Shown piece after piece: positions 1 to 13,229 of a stretch of DNA of 64,000 nucleotides. Numbering within the stretch: the first letter of the stretch is position 1; each line of letters opens with the position of its first letter. The stretch comes from Bombus terrestris (lineage: Eukaryota > Arthropoda > Insecta > Hymenoptera > Apidae): contig NC_063274.1 in NCBI RefSeq assembly GCF_910591885.1, positions 7,130,001 to 7,194,000 of the forward strand, in the 5' to 3' direction. The position numbers and the translations under genes are program-made. Below the pieces are notes generated by a model. The model ran no database searches, had not been told where the DNA came from, and worked only from the letters and a program-made list of their open reading frames with translations.

Positions 1-3000
1 CGAGTGCAAGTGCTTTAACTATTGTTGCTTCACAAAGTTCTATTTGTAATTTGGCAAAAAATTCTCCTATTCCTGAATTGTTTCTTCAAAAATATGAAGA
101 ATTGAAAGCAAAGAAGTTAGTAATATTATCGATACATATGTATATGAGTTTAGTGAAGAATAAAGATAATAATAATTAAAATAATATCATATTTTTTTTA
201 TAGGGTAGATTTATTAGGTTTGTTCATTCAAGTATTGGAACTCATATCTGAAGATAAAGTATTAAAGGATTATTTGGCTAAAGGAGCATCAAATTTGTCA
301 TCAATTTGTACAAAAAATGCTGCTATTACTACAGAGGATCTACCACAGGTTTTTTTGTATTTTTTAAATACTAATTTTATATTTTATTTCTAATATGCAT
401 TGTATTACATACAAAACAGATTTGTAAGAATGTAATTAAAGCTGCTGTTGAAGGAGAAAAGAAATTAAATAAACAAGTATGTGCAATTACAAAGAAAACA
501 GAGTCATCTGTAATAAAACATAACTGGGTGTATGAGAGGCCTAGAATAACATGGGACTTTTATAATGAACCAAATGCAATGCCGTGCCAAAGTAAATATC
601 AATTTAAATATTATTTAAGAAATTAATGATTGATTTATCAAGAGATAAAACGTTTACAGAAGTTGTACCAATAGTTTCTCAAGAATCTATATTACTTTGG
701 GACATTTTATATTGCTTGAAAGGTATAGATGGAACTTACATCGTTTCTGAACCTTTGACAAGTCCATATGCAGTGAAGACATTTAACATATCTCCAGATG
801 TTTGTAAGAAGAAATAAAAATATTTTTATAGTAATTAGATGTGTAATTTGGACATTCATTTTTGTAACATTATCATTTTTAGGTATATCTTACAAACAAT
901 TGACACAACAGATATTACCCCTTGCATCTCACTATTCTATGACAGCTAGATTTGTTGAAGAAAAAGTTTTACCAGAAGATGGTCAAGTAAATCATGCTTT
1001 AAGAGGAGCTATAAAAAGTTTACTGAAAGATTATTTAGTATGTATAATAATATAAAATTAATCTCCTCCTTAGTTTAAATAATTTATTGTAAAATAATTG
1101 TAATCAGGTTGCACATTGGGGGTAAAGAATACAATAATTCTATATTAAAAATTTTTCAGTTATTTGTTGTACAGTTGGAAATGGAACATGTACGAGGCAA
1201 ATTAAATTTGCAAAAGTTGTGGTTTTACATTCAACCAACAATGTTCGCAATGTTTATTCTCTTCCAAATTACATCAACCATATGTAAAGTCAGTTGTAAC
1301 ATTCTTTTCTATTTTCTTTATATTTTAATACCATAAATTGACCGTAAAAGCATATTTCATTTTAGGCGAATGCAAAAGGTGGTAAAGTGCTCAGTCTTTT
1401 GCATGAACAAGCAAATAATATTAATGGAGAAGCAAAGTTTAAGGAATTATGTTTGTTTCTTATACAAACAGCAAGTGTTCCATATATGCAAATATTAGAA
1501 AAATGGGTATATAAAGGAGTGATATGTGATCCATATGAAGAGGTAAGAACATCCATATTTATAAGCTATTCATTTATTTATTTCATTTTAACCAAATCAA
1601 TAAATTTTGTATAATTTCAGTTTTTTGTAGAAGATAATGAATTAATTCACAGAGAGGAATTGCCTATAGATTATTCTGCAGATTACTGGGAAAAAAGGTA
1701 CACTATGAGACCAGAAAGAACTCCTACATTTCTTAATGAACAGGCACAAACAATTTTGAGAACTGGAAAATACTTTAATGTAATTAGACAATGTGGTCTG
1801 TAATCCTTATTAATCAAGCACGTTTCATATTCACTTTTACTATATGTAAAGACTCATAAATATCTAATACAAATCTATATAGGCAAGACAGTCCAATGGG
1901 GAAAACAAGAGCCTTTAATTTATCAACATCAAGGGCAAAAATATATAGCTACTATTGATAGAGCATATTCTGAAGCTGCAAAGACCTTATTGGAAGTTCT
2001 TATTCACGAAAATGATTTAATGGGTCGGCTTCGTAGTGTAAAAAATTATTTCCTTCTTGCACAAGGAGATTTTGTGGTAAGCTTATACAACAAAATGTTT
2101 CATTAATGTATTGATATATTACCACTGTGTGTAAAGTTATATAATATTTAATCTTAGGTTCAATTTATGAATCTTTGTGAAACTGAATTAAATAAAAATA
2201 TGTATGATATTGTCATTCATCGATTAGCATCTCTTCTTGAAGTTGCATTGCGTATGTCTACTGCAGACTCAGATCCGTATAAGGATGATCTAAAACCAGA
2301 ACTTTTACCATATGACCTTCAATTTCAAATGTTTAGAATACTCTCTATTCAAACCAGAGAAGAAAAAGGTATATTATTTTAATTTCTTTTTTTTTTATTT
2401 CTTCACGTTGCTTATAATGAAAATTTTTGTTTTAGAGTATTGTTTTCAAACTGATAAGATCTTAACTGGCTTGGAAGCATTTGTATTTAATTATGATGTT
2501 AAATGGCCTGTTTCTTTGATACTCAACAGAAAAGCTATAGCTTGCTATCAGATGCTGTTCAGACACTTGTTTTATTGCAAATATATAGAAAGACGTTTAT
2601 GCAGGTTATAATATAATTTTGTAGTTGCTTAGGATTTTTATCTAATATTTCCATAAAAGTTTACTTTGATACATTGCTTTGATTTTATATTTTTTTCCAG
2701 AGTATGGGTGAGCAATAAAATTGCAAAAACTTTTACTCACAATGCAGCAATGTCGTATAGACAAGCATTTTCTTTGAGACAAAGAATGCTGGACTGCATT
2801 CAACACTTAGCTTATTATATGATGGTTGAAGTTATAGAACCAAACTGGCTTACCTTTTTAAGTAAAATGAGTAAGGTATGATTCGGCATTATGGTACTTA
2901 AATTGCGTCACAAATTTTGTAGCTTAATCAATAGATTTTATTGAAATTTGAAATTTGAATTAAATGCATAGGTCAGTAACGTGGACGATGTTTTAAGTGT

Positions 3001-5373
3001 GCATCAAGATCTTCAAGATAGTTATTTGAAGGAGTGCATGTTAACAGATCCTGATCTTCTGGGCTGCATAACAGGAATTTGTGCTGCTTGTCTTGAATTT
3101 TGCAATTTTATGGAGGTAAGTGTTACAATCTTTTCATAGAAGAGTACAAAAATAGAAAAGGTAATTCTAAAGCGCTACGTAATCGTGTATATATACGAGA
3201 CATGCATATATTTAAAATACAATGAAAACAGTTTATCTAAGTTGCATTCTTTGTTTTAATTCAGATTTTTTCAAATATCTTTGTTCATTATTAATATCTG
3301 TAAAAGGGTGTAAGATAGGCGTTACAAATATTTTTTATAAAATTATTGTGTAGAAATAAATAGCAAATATAACCGAAATATCTCTTAGTACCATTGCATT
3401 TGATATTTCTGTTGAAAATAATACGAGATGCGTTATATAATTCAGATTTAAAACTGTCAGAACCACAAAACAGACCTGCATGTGATGTGCTTACTATTAA
3501 TACATAATTATTGCCACTGGATAATTATAGTTTCATAGATTTCATACTCAGTGTCCATAATAAACGGTAAAATTCCACAACAAACATAAAACTGAAAAAA
3601 AGACAGTTCAGTAGTAAACTGAATTTTAATATTTTACTAATGTTAAGCGTATGAGTCCATACTACATTGACGCCGAATTGACATCCATGATTGGTGCCTA
3701 TCAGGAAGATGTCTATGATTCTGAGGTATATCCCCAAGATTATAACTTTGCTTCCATGCATCTGTGTAGCATTAGTATCATGAAGCTTTCCTTTTTTAGT
3801 AAATAAAAATCGTTTTATAGATCATGTCTATACGATATATGAGATTCAAATTCGCATGAATTATAGGTGTAATACAAATTGGACATAAATTTATTCAAAG
3901 ATTTTAAGTTTTTTATTTGAATCTTGCAAGTAAGGAAAAGGAATGAATAGGTTTAAATCTCATTTCTTTTAGTTTAAACTTTTCTAGTAATACAAAGGAA
4001 TGGTTAGATTTATTTTTTAATGTGTAGAATATTAAATTTAATGCCTCTCGATCACTAATAAGAACATTATTTTTATCTTTTTCTATATATAGTCACATGT
4101 AATAAGTTAATACTTTCATGAACATTATCACTATTAACATTCATATTATCATCGCAATAACGGTGCAAAATCTTATCATTAGAATTACTTATTTAAGTAT
4201 AATAAAATGAATATTAGGAAACTTATACATAATAAAAATTATAATTCTATATGTAAATACTTCATAAGGCCCATTACATATATATTATATATATATATAT
4301 CATAATTCAAAATATGAATATATATGTACTACTTCAATAAATGGTAATATTGCATGTAGATTTTGTATTAAGCACATAATTGTTTATTTGTAAATGATAC
4401 GTAATAATAGTGATTATATATGCATAAACTAAGAGTAAAGTTATTATGTTTGTATATTAATTTTGGGATGCATGCAAGTCAGATATTGTAGCTTTCAGTA
4501 ATCTTTTTGAATACCTGTTTATCTTTTGATATAAATAGTATATTAATTTCTACCCCAATTGTTGGAGATTATAGTTGTATAAGCATGATATATCATACTA
4601 TGAATTACAATATACTATGAATTACAAGAATTATATGTATCTATAATAAGCAGGGTTATTTTATTTTCAGCTACAGGTATACTAAATTTAAGTAATATGA
4701 TACATTTTTACTTTACAAATTTTGATCTGTAATGGTATATTTTATAAATCTCTTTCAGACATCATTGTGTACATTATATTCATTTTTTACAACGTATGCT
4801 TCTTAATCTTAGTTTTACAAAGGGTCTTGTACATTTATTTGTATGAAATGTAAAATTAATAGGGCTGTATGTTTTTGTCATTTATTTATTAGGACGAAGA
4901 TGGAGATATCTACAAAGAGAATGCAGCCAGTTTTGAAGAAACTATCATATCACTGGATGAGAAATTTACTCAAGTATTAATTCGTCTTTTAGATAGAATA
5001 TGTGATCTAGGATGTGATAATAACAACGAAAAACTTCTTAATGTCTTTTGTAGGTAAGTTACGTCGTAGAATTTATAAATACTTGTACTACAAGATATTT
5101 CACAAAATGCAATACCAGAGAGTAAAAAAATAAATAATGATAAGTAATAAAATATTTTCGAGGAAAATGTTTACTAAAAATTATATTGCTTGATATTGCT
5201 GCACTTTATAAAGTACTTTATATATTTTTCGTATGATTCAAAAATAGAAATTTTCGACATTATCATTATATTTTATTATTTTTTTAATTAGGTTAGATTT
5301 CAATCTATTTTATACCGATATTTTGATACGACGTGGAAGAGAAAAGACTCTGCAAGAAGATGTTTCTGGCTAA
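1..5373 (+). CDS. TUBGCP2: Gamma-tubulin complex component 2 (GCP2), 5' partial
   Basis: GCP2 pairs with GCP3 in the gamma-tubulin small complex that nucleates microtubules at centrosomes and spindle poles. Exons that keep one frame: 1-115, 204-348, 420-591, 645-803, 883-1037, 1160-1288, 1366-1542, 1621-1795, 1883-2076, 2158-2368, 2436-2604, 2701-2875, 2972-3115, 3648-3725, 4893-5053, 5292-5373. Together they give about 812 residues, against roughly 900 for human GCP2, so only the N-terminus is missing. Family landmarks seen: WVYERP, SQES, GQVNHAL, LQKLWFYIQP, LSLLHE, LRMSTADSDP(Y/F)KDDLK, INRKA..YQMLFRH.FYCK and the final RLDFN. Exon 3648-3725 was placed by phase and its tract ending in AG after a TACTAAT branch-like site; the 592-644 intron is forced by frame. 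A polyadenylation signal AATAAA lies at 5731. Very sure of family; moderately sure of the two unusual exon junctions. Confidence 0.93.
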
Positions 5374-6269
5374 CAATTCAATACTCAAACTCGATGGAAG
5401 ATTATATAAGCATATCTATATCTGTAACTTCTGATTAATTACATTGTAAAGTAATATTTCTCGCACGATATTTATATAGAATGCAATGGCGATTTGAAAG
5501 GATCGTGATCAGATAGTACGTTAAATCTATCATTCGACCAATTTAAGATCTATATTAGTTCTTAAAATTTTCAAATCGCCTTCGTATTAAAACGTCCACA
5601 AAATTTAATAGTATAGTAATTCTAAAATTTATAGATAAACAAAATTCAGATTAGTCATGCATTCAATATTTCATTTAAATTATTTAAATTCGCCTTGAAT
5701 AAATTTCTTGAAAACCGTGTAAGTCACTGAAATAAAGACTATTTTGTACATTTAAAAAATAAAATATATTTTATAAACATGAAAGATTTACAATGTTTAT
5801 ATTACAATATTTACATAAAAATATTTTTATAACAATTTTGTTTGTAGAAATATGTATCTTTTATATTTAACACTAGGTTAAATAATAACTTTAAAATTTT
5901 AACACAATATTGCTGTTCATAACTGATGAGTCAACTTTGTCACCCGTTATCGTTGCTATAAATGAAGGGAATTCAGAAACAATTTCTTAATATAATTAAA
6001 AAAGTAATAGGTAATATGGCTAATAGTATATGATTCAGTCTTAAAATTAGCCTCTATAAATATTTTAAAATATACTTTTAATTACACATAGAAAGATGTT
6101 GAATGATTTCATTTAGATAATTTATTAAATGTAATAAAAATATTACAATATAACATGAAATAAAACAAGTATAACAGTGCTTTTAATATAGTCACAAGTA
6201 GAAATCAACAACCTGTTTAATCGTTGTTATATTTAAAAAAGCCGAAATAGGAATAAATAGAACAATATT
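5374..6269. other. Convergent 3' ends of GCP2 and painless
   Basis: No coding sequence is seen. The stretch separates two genes that end tail-to-tail. AATAAA at 5731-5736 on the plus strand is a likely GCP2 polyadenylation signal about 360 nt past its stop. TTTATT at 6121-6126 reads AATAAA on the minus strand, about 145 nt past the painless stop. The rest is AT-rich and featureless. Confidence 0.6.
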
Positions 6270-9007
6270 TTAATTTCCAGCTTCTTCAACATTAAAATTA
6301 TTATTCTCAATCTTTTGTTTAATGGAACTCAATATAATTTCCATCGTCGCGAATCTTTTTTCCAATTTATCCAATTTATTGAATATTTTTTCATTATTTG
6401 ATTCCTGACCTTTTCTCAATAGTACATCTTTAGCCTGTTTCATGATATACGGATCCATTTTGAAGGCAGGGAACACCTCGCTGGAGTCTTTATCTGATTC
6501 TACGTTGTGATAAAACAAAATATCGTACGGTTCCACGCTCAATTTACCAGTACTCAAGTAAGTTGGAAAGAGAAGAACTTTTCGAACGAGAAACGCTAAG
6601 GGATTGTATTCAAAGCCATGCAAGAAACCATAACAAATTGAACATCGTGCCTTGCATGTAAAAGGTGCTCGAACAACCAGATTTTCAATATAAGCAAGAA
6701 CCTGTATCCTAGAAATTAATCCAACTAACTCTGCCTTTTCGAGGATCTCTGCTGTGTCACTGACTGCCAAACCGTTCAGTAAATTGAACAAAACTATCGC
6801 GATGAAAAAGATGAAGAAGATGAAGATAAAATAGTTGAGAATCGAATGCGACACGAAGACAATGTCATTGGAGTTGAATTCTCCAGTGAACATGATGATG
6901 GTTTTGAACAGAGAGTGCCCAGGATCTGAAAAGTTCTCGTTATCATCCTTAAGGATGATAAAGAAAGAAAACGCGAAACCTAGGATAAGAAATACATAAA
7001 GTAACAAAAAACGTACGAAGTTGAGAGACACTTTTTTGAACATCTCGATACCTGTAGACATTCGAGGATGCTTGCCAAGTAGGATCACCATTTCCAAAGC
7101 AGATAGTAATATCACAATAGTTGCAACTTGCATAGTTATACCGCTTAAAATAACGAATCCTAATATTATCAACACTATTTCGATCCAATTTTCCAAACTG
7201 CATACATAATGGCACGGTGATGAGAATAATTGGAGGATCTCCCTAAATGCAAGCAATGCTGTTACGATACCAGTGAATATATGCAGAATGTAGATGGAAG
7301 TTGATCCATTTATCTCCTCGTTTATCTGTACGCTCGAGTTCGCAGATATTTGCGAGTCTCTCGTGATATAAGTGACCTGTAGAATGTATGTATTCAACAG
7401 AAGATAAAACAAAATGTAAAATGCCAAGTTTAGGTGCAGGATGTGTCTTATTCGATGCCATTTTAGATATAAAAAAGAAGATAACAGAGGATGCTTCAAT
7501 ATATGTTTTAAGCCACTGTTGCCAGCGATGTATTGAAAAACATCCATTTCTCGTCTGCCCTGACTAATTGTATTTTTCTGTTGATTCATCGTGTAAAGGG
7601 TGTCGTGAGGTACTAAACATTTGTAGTCAAATTCGATTGTATATTCGTTTGTTCGTTTTTTCCTAGCTTGTATGCAGTTATCGAAATATTGGGATAGGGT
7701 GGACACGGAAATATCTTCAACTGGTGGAACGCCGAAATTGTTCATGTGACCGATGTAGCTTCCTTTTTCAAGTAGCAATGTCACTGCCTCTCGACAGTCA
7801 GCCCTGGCTGCATAATGAAGTGGAGTATTTCCTTTGCCTATGTATTTTTAAATAGATGCTTGATTAAATAGATCTAAACATAGAAATACGTGTGCGATAT
7901 ATATATGCAACACTTACTATCTGTGCACCGAACATCCACGTCTTCTCTTTCCAGGATCAGATTTAAACATTCCAGTCGATCCTCCATGTTTCCCGACCCT
8001 TCTTTATTCGGTATACCAAGCTCTATGCAAGCGTTCAACAGTAAGTCACTCGTAACATCAACATCAGTCTCCAATATCTCACGAAGGATATGTGGCAAGC
8101 CTTGTTGAACCGCTAAATTCGCAGCTTTCTCCAAGTTACATCCAGTTCCTCTTGTTTTTTTCAATAATGTAATAACCGCATTCTTGAAGTTCCTTTCCAC
8201 GGCCATTTCAATCAAATCCTTCGCTACGTTATTCACCGCCTCGTTTTCGACCATCTCCAAGCATTTTAAAAAATTCATCTCATCATTAGCGTTTAAATAA
8301 TACTTCAAGTCATAAACATTCACGCCTTGTTTCTCGACCGGGGGTAACTGAATATTTGGCAGCTTCTTCTCCAACACTTCTCTAGTCGTTTGATGGTTAT
8401 AGTCCTTGTAAGTATCCAAATTGAGGACATGTGTGGTTCTTTCCAGAATCAGGTTCACCATGTCTTTTTGACCCTTCATTGCCGCCTTATGCAAAGCGGT
8501 TAAACCTTGGACATTGGGAATATTGGGACTAGCGCCTTTTTCCAGAAGCAACGACGCGCAATTCAGGTCATTCTTTTTCACCGCCATATGCAGAGCCGTT
8601 TGCTGCCCAGCCTCCAGGTTTGGATTTATTGTACGTTCGTCCAATAATATACTGAGGACATCCGCATATCCATTTTCGGTAGCGAAGTGAATCGGTCCAC
8701 GGTTGTGGGCTTCGTTCACCCTGTTTACCTTCGCACCTTTTTCCAATAGAAACTTCACGAACTCCGGGAGACCATTCTTGCAGGCAATGTCCAAGCAAGT
8801 TTCGTTCGATCGATTCGGATAAGCATAGTTTACGTCGATGATAGCTGGTTGTTTTTTTAAACTCTGCTCAACAAGGCACTTGAAGTGTTTGATGTTCTTG
8901 GTTCGTAGGTAATCTAGGAGTAGCCTGTATATGATTTGAGATTTTGTAGAATTCGTAGTGTAATCATGTAGAAGGTGCATTTGCAAGTTTTCGTCCTCAG
9001 GATCCAT
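6270..9007 (-). CDS. pain: Painless, TRPA-family cation channel
   Basis: Painless is a calcium-permeable TRPA channel of sensory neurons used for noxious heat, mechanical nociception and chemical avoidance in Drosophila. Two exons, 9007-7918 and 7837-6270, join in the codon for S within DVRCTDS-KGNTPLHYAA and give 885 residues; fly Painless is about 913. The N-terminal half carries ankyrin repeats (TPLHYAA, TALHMAV, TALHKAA). Six membrane segments fall near residues 494-517, 544-563, 580-598, 600-617, 637-657 and 694-719, with the pore loop FTGEF near 680-684 before S6 and NLLNGLAVSDT after it. The FLYLKWHR block before S1 and the acidic-basic coiled segment near 845-875 also match Painless rather than TRPA1, Pyrexia or Waterwitch. 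I chose the ATG at 9007 because it has A at -3 and G at +4; an in-frame ATG at 9097 in weaker context would add 30 residues. Upstream untranslated exons were not resolved. Confidence 0.93.
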
Positions 9008-12000
9008 ATTTAGGTCTATAAATAAATCATCTACATTATTAACATTAAAAGGTCTAAAATATCTCATTAATAAGTGTACAAAAGTTGAATTCTTCATTAA
9101 TCTTAAATTTAAATATCTTTAAACACCCAAAGCATACATCTGATTACAATGTACGATGCAGAACGAAACTAAAGAAATAAACCAAAATTGAACATGAAAT
9201 AAACATGATTACCTTACAGATTATTTTATAAATCAAAATGTTCAGGTACAGAGTGCTATAAACTTTTTCTTGAGAATGGTTAATAAGTAAAGATATCGTA
9301 GCCCCATTTATTTGTTAAAATATAATTTTAATATGAGTTTTAATATATTTCACTTTTGATACTTAAATGCCGATAAATTTCATATTATACGTATGGAATA
9401 AAACAGAATATTACACGACAAGTATGTCAAATGTTCTACGTATAAGGAGTATAAATCATTACAATACAGTTCCAGCAATGATGTCATTTAATGTGTGCTT
9501 TATCGGAGTTAATAAAGATATCACATTACATTAATTCCTTTGCACGTATCTACTTCAGAAGTTTACTACTTATTACTCGTGATAAGTTAAAGGAACAATT
9601 CTTAAATTGTATTAAATTTATAATATTAAATTTAGAATGAATTTGAATATGTCAAAAGTGATTATTCGTTTCCTAAAACGCAGGCAGGATATTTATCATG
9701 CATGGAAGCAGAAGTACTGTCCGGATACGTTTCCTGTCATTAGCATTAATTCAAGTTCAGACAAACTAGGAACATTGACATAGGCGTTGTTGAATTGACC
9801 ACTGCACTATCATTGTACTGAAACTGATGTTACAGGATTTGTTATCAACGATGGAATATCAAATGCTATTGTAGAACAGTGAATAAAGATAATTATCGCT
9901 ATTGTAACATGCGAAAATAACGATTAAATCATAGGACATTGACTGAACACTTAATTTATTCATGTTGTATTAATTACTTTGCCACTATCGGGGCAGTGAA
10001 AACTCAAGTGAATCACGAAATAAAAGGTAAATAAGATAAATAATGTAATGTTATTCGTATCGAGGCAATCGATAATTTCACACAATACAGATCCATAAAG
10101 GAGTAAAATAAAAAGTTATTCAATCGATTATCTATATGTGTATTTATTGAAATTACACACTGCTGATCGAAGGATCGGAACGATAATATTTTATGCGATA
10201 AAATTTTTTTTGAATTGCATCGTTCATTAACGCAAAATTTGGAAAAAAACTGAAGTAATCTAATATGTTTAGACGGTAGTGTAAATATTTCAATCCTTAA
10301 TTAATTAAATAAAAATTATTTTAAAATTATTAATTGAAATCATACAAAATTTATAAACTGTAATTACTTGTTTTACATAAAATTCATTGGTTAATTTAGA
10401 ATCATTGGATTCCCTAAATTAAGATATAGCTAATTACTTCATAATTACACTTTTGCATTAAGCCTTCCTATATACTATTTAATACAATCTCAAACATGAA
10501 CGCTATGTATCAAAATCTCTATGATCAACACAATAAATGGCGTACCTTGCAGCTTGTTGAGGCCCACTTGTTACAGGCAGAGTATACCCGAGTATATTTA
10601 AATGATCTATTGTACCAATAGATCACTAGATGATAAATGTAATGATTTAACACTTTCTATGAATAGGGATAATAAATTATACACCTACAACGATGATATA
10701 AAGGAAACGTGAATCCCTTGACGATCTTGGTCTATCATACAGAAGACTAACTTGTTAGAGTCGCTTTTGCTGACCAGTTCTGTGTATCGTGATGTCAGCG
10801 TGGCTGGGGAGAGGGAAATTATCAAGTGTCAAGCAGTACCCATAGCGGTTCTAGGGAATGTATGTTTCTCGTTCAATACTAATTAACGTATTAATTGTTA
10901 AACGTTAAGTCCTGAATAAATATTGAAATGTTTTTGGGAATTTAATATGATTTTAGATACTATGATATGGAATTTAGAAAACGGCAATTAGATAAAATAG
11001 TCTAATTGATATAGTTAATCTGGAAAAATGATCAAGGTGTATAAAAAATAATGACTGTGATAAGATAATATAAAACTATTTGGAGAACGATATAATATAA
11101 AAATATCCACCTTCAACATTAATAAGAAAATAGAAATATTTGCAATGTACAATTAAAAGTATCATCATATTAACATATTAGACTACTAGTTTATTATATA
11201 CTAGTTATACTATATACTAGTCACAAGTAGGAGAATAAAAATGGGGGATTAAGACAATAATTTTTCATTTAAAAGAGGCTAATTCTAATTGTTGGGAAGT
11301 AAACATGTACTTATATAAATCTCTTCGAAGTTGAGAGACATAGTAATGTACTATTAATAGTTATTAATACATTTAATCACGATTATGTTTGCCGCATAGA
11401 CGCGATGTTTCAAAGCATAATTACAAATAACACTACATGTTTATCGATTCCTAATCCGTATCTATCCATATTTATCTACTCCTATATCGTATTAACTTTT
11501 TACCTGTGTATTTGACGACTAAGAGCGGAAGTATGTTTTACATTCACCTGTGTATATCGTCACTTAAAACGATAACGTGAGCCCCTAATTTTAGCTGACT
11601 TTTGTCCTGAGCACACAGGATACAAGGCCAAAAGAGTCGAGGATGGAAACCAAGAACGTTAGGGTGCGTGGGTTGCGAAATACGGTATATATACATTCCC
11701 AATAAAGGAGCCAAGGAGATATCTTTTTATGTAAATAGATGACATAGGTTGCTTTCTAAAATGCAGCTTTTATATCAATATCTTGTTACTTTCCAAGAAG
11801 GAATCAAGTTATATATCTTAATTTCTTTTGTACTTAGGTTATTTCCTTCTTTCCCTATAATATATTAAACAATGTAATATTTTTCAATATGACGAATTTG
11901 CAATACTAATATTTAAAACTATAAATTTACTTTTACTTTATCCCCAGATAATTTTTGTTAATTTTAGTCATATTCGTGTTTCTTATTCCTTATTGCAGTC

Positions 12001-12270
12001 AAAATTAACTTTCGCATTAAAAATTCGCATTAATTTTTCGCATTAAAAATTAATTTTTACTGAATTTCGTGGATATATAAGAAGGTAATCAGACTCAAAA
12101 TAAAATCCAAGATCTGTAACATAGCAATATGGTTCCCTTTTAATGTATAGTATTTTTCTTCGTGTTATTTAAATAAAAAAGAAAAATTGAAGGAGTGTCC
12201 AATGACAAGGTTCGATTCCGAAAACAAGGGACCAAATTGGTTTCCCGTTAAGGATAACCGCGGCGCAAGA
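9008..12270. other. Intergenic region between divergent painless and ODF3-like genes
   Basis: About 3.2 kb with no convincing coding exon on either strand. It must contain the painless promoter on the minus strand, whose start site I cannot place. Composition is strongly AT-rich with short tracts such as a near-palindromic tactagt-rich patch around 11180-11225. A TATA-like run lies near 11684-11692 but is not linked to any transcript I can see. Confidence 0.5.
12011..12058. repeat. Short tandem repeat of a cgcattaaaaat-type unit
   Basis: The motif ttcgcattaa recurs three times at close spacing, the second and third copies separated by AT-rich filler. It is a small imperfect tandem array in non-coding DNA about 250 bp before the GC-richer promoter-like patch at 12.27 kb. 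No function is evident. Confidence 0.5.
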
Positions 12271-12280
12271 GCGCATGCGC
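12271..12280. promoter_or_regulatory. NRF-1/Erect wing-like palindrome
   Basis: The palindrome GCGCATGCGC stands out in an AT-rich background and matches the core of the NRF-1 binding site (YGCGCAYGCGCR), bound in insects by Erect wing; the flanking Y is an A here. It lies just upstream of a GC-richer stretch that ends in a strong splice donor at 12551, which fits a promoter position. Binding is an inference. Confidence 0.45.
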
Positions 12281-12299
12281 GAAATGATTCAAACGCAGT

Positions 12300-12551
12300 A
12301 GAGATTTAAGGATCGTGTAGTAGGGATAAACAAACACATGCTGCGATAGCGCTACGTTTAATTTAATCTTCAGTCGCTCCGGAACTCACGTCGGGTGCAG
12401 GTATCGCAATAACGAATCTAGTGCTTGTGTGTTTCTGTAATAAATATCTCTAACGCATTCGTGATTTGACCAGTCAGCTTGTTATTGTTCACGGCTTTCT
12501 TTGAGAACCCAATACAGTATTTCATCAAGCTATACATTTCGCGAAATCAAG
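12300..12551 (+). other. Probable untranslated first exon of the ODF3-like gene
   Basis: This stretch is less AT-rich than its surroundings, contains CpG dinucleotides, and ends in TCAAG followed by GTAAGTAAC, an excellent donor. It has no long open frame. The next suitable acceptor before a coding exon on this strand is at 18809-18810, 27 nt before the ATG at 18838, so I infer a 5'UTR exon spliced across a 6.26-kb intron. The left boundary is approximate. It could instead be the first exon of a separate non-coding transcript. Confidence 0.5.
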
Positions 12552-13229
12552 GTAAGTAACAGATTTAACACCTTGTTTTGTGAAAGCCAATCACATTTAT
12601 CATACAGATTGTAATTACAAGTTAATAAAAACATTAGTTTTAATCTTTTGGATTATGGATTATCAAGTACAAACTAGGCTATTAAGTACAAAAGTGTGTA
12701 TTTTTCAATATTGAATCATTTTGTATAGTGTTATAGCAGTACATACCAAGTCTTTACTGAAATTTGTATTAAAAAAAATCTTAAGAGAATAATCGAGATT
12801 TAATAAACATACTGTTAACTAATTAGATGACGAACCGGTATTCTTGGATAGATTTCTAGAAACGTCAACCATCTTGCGTACATAAAGTTAAATACACGAA
12901 CACGTATTTCGATATTAATGAAACTGTTTATGATGAAAATTTTATTATCAACGAATTTTATTTTAAAAGTTGTTTAGTGTCAAATATAAAAATGAAATAT
13001 AATTCAGGATATTTAATTAGTTAATTACGTAGAGATTGATAAGTAATGTTAAACAATTAGTAACTGAGTGATCGATGATATAATAATTAAAATTTGGTAA
13101 TTTCTAAGGCAAAAATTAATTAGAAAAATTAATCTATTAGTAAAAATTTATCAACGCTGGAGATGTAGCTTTTTCTCATGTAAATTATAAAAGGAGATGT
13201 TTTTCTTAATTAATTAAGTTGTCATACGT

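Noticed and set aside
626..817. Open frame starting ATG at 626
   Set aside because: It is GCP2 exon 4 read into the flanking introns; the true exon begins at 645 by phase.
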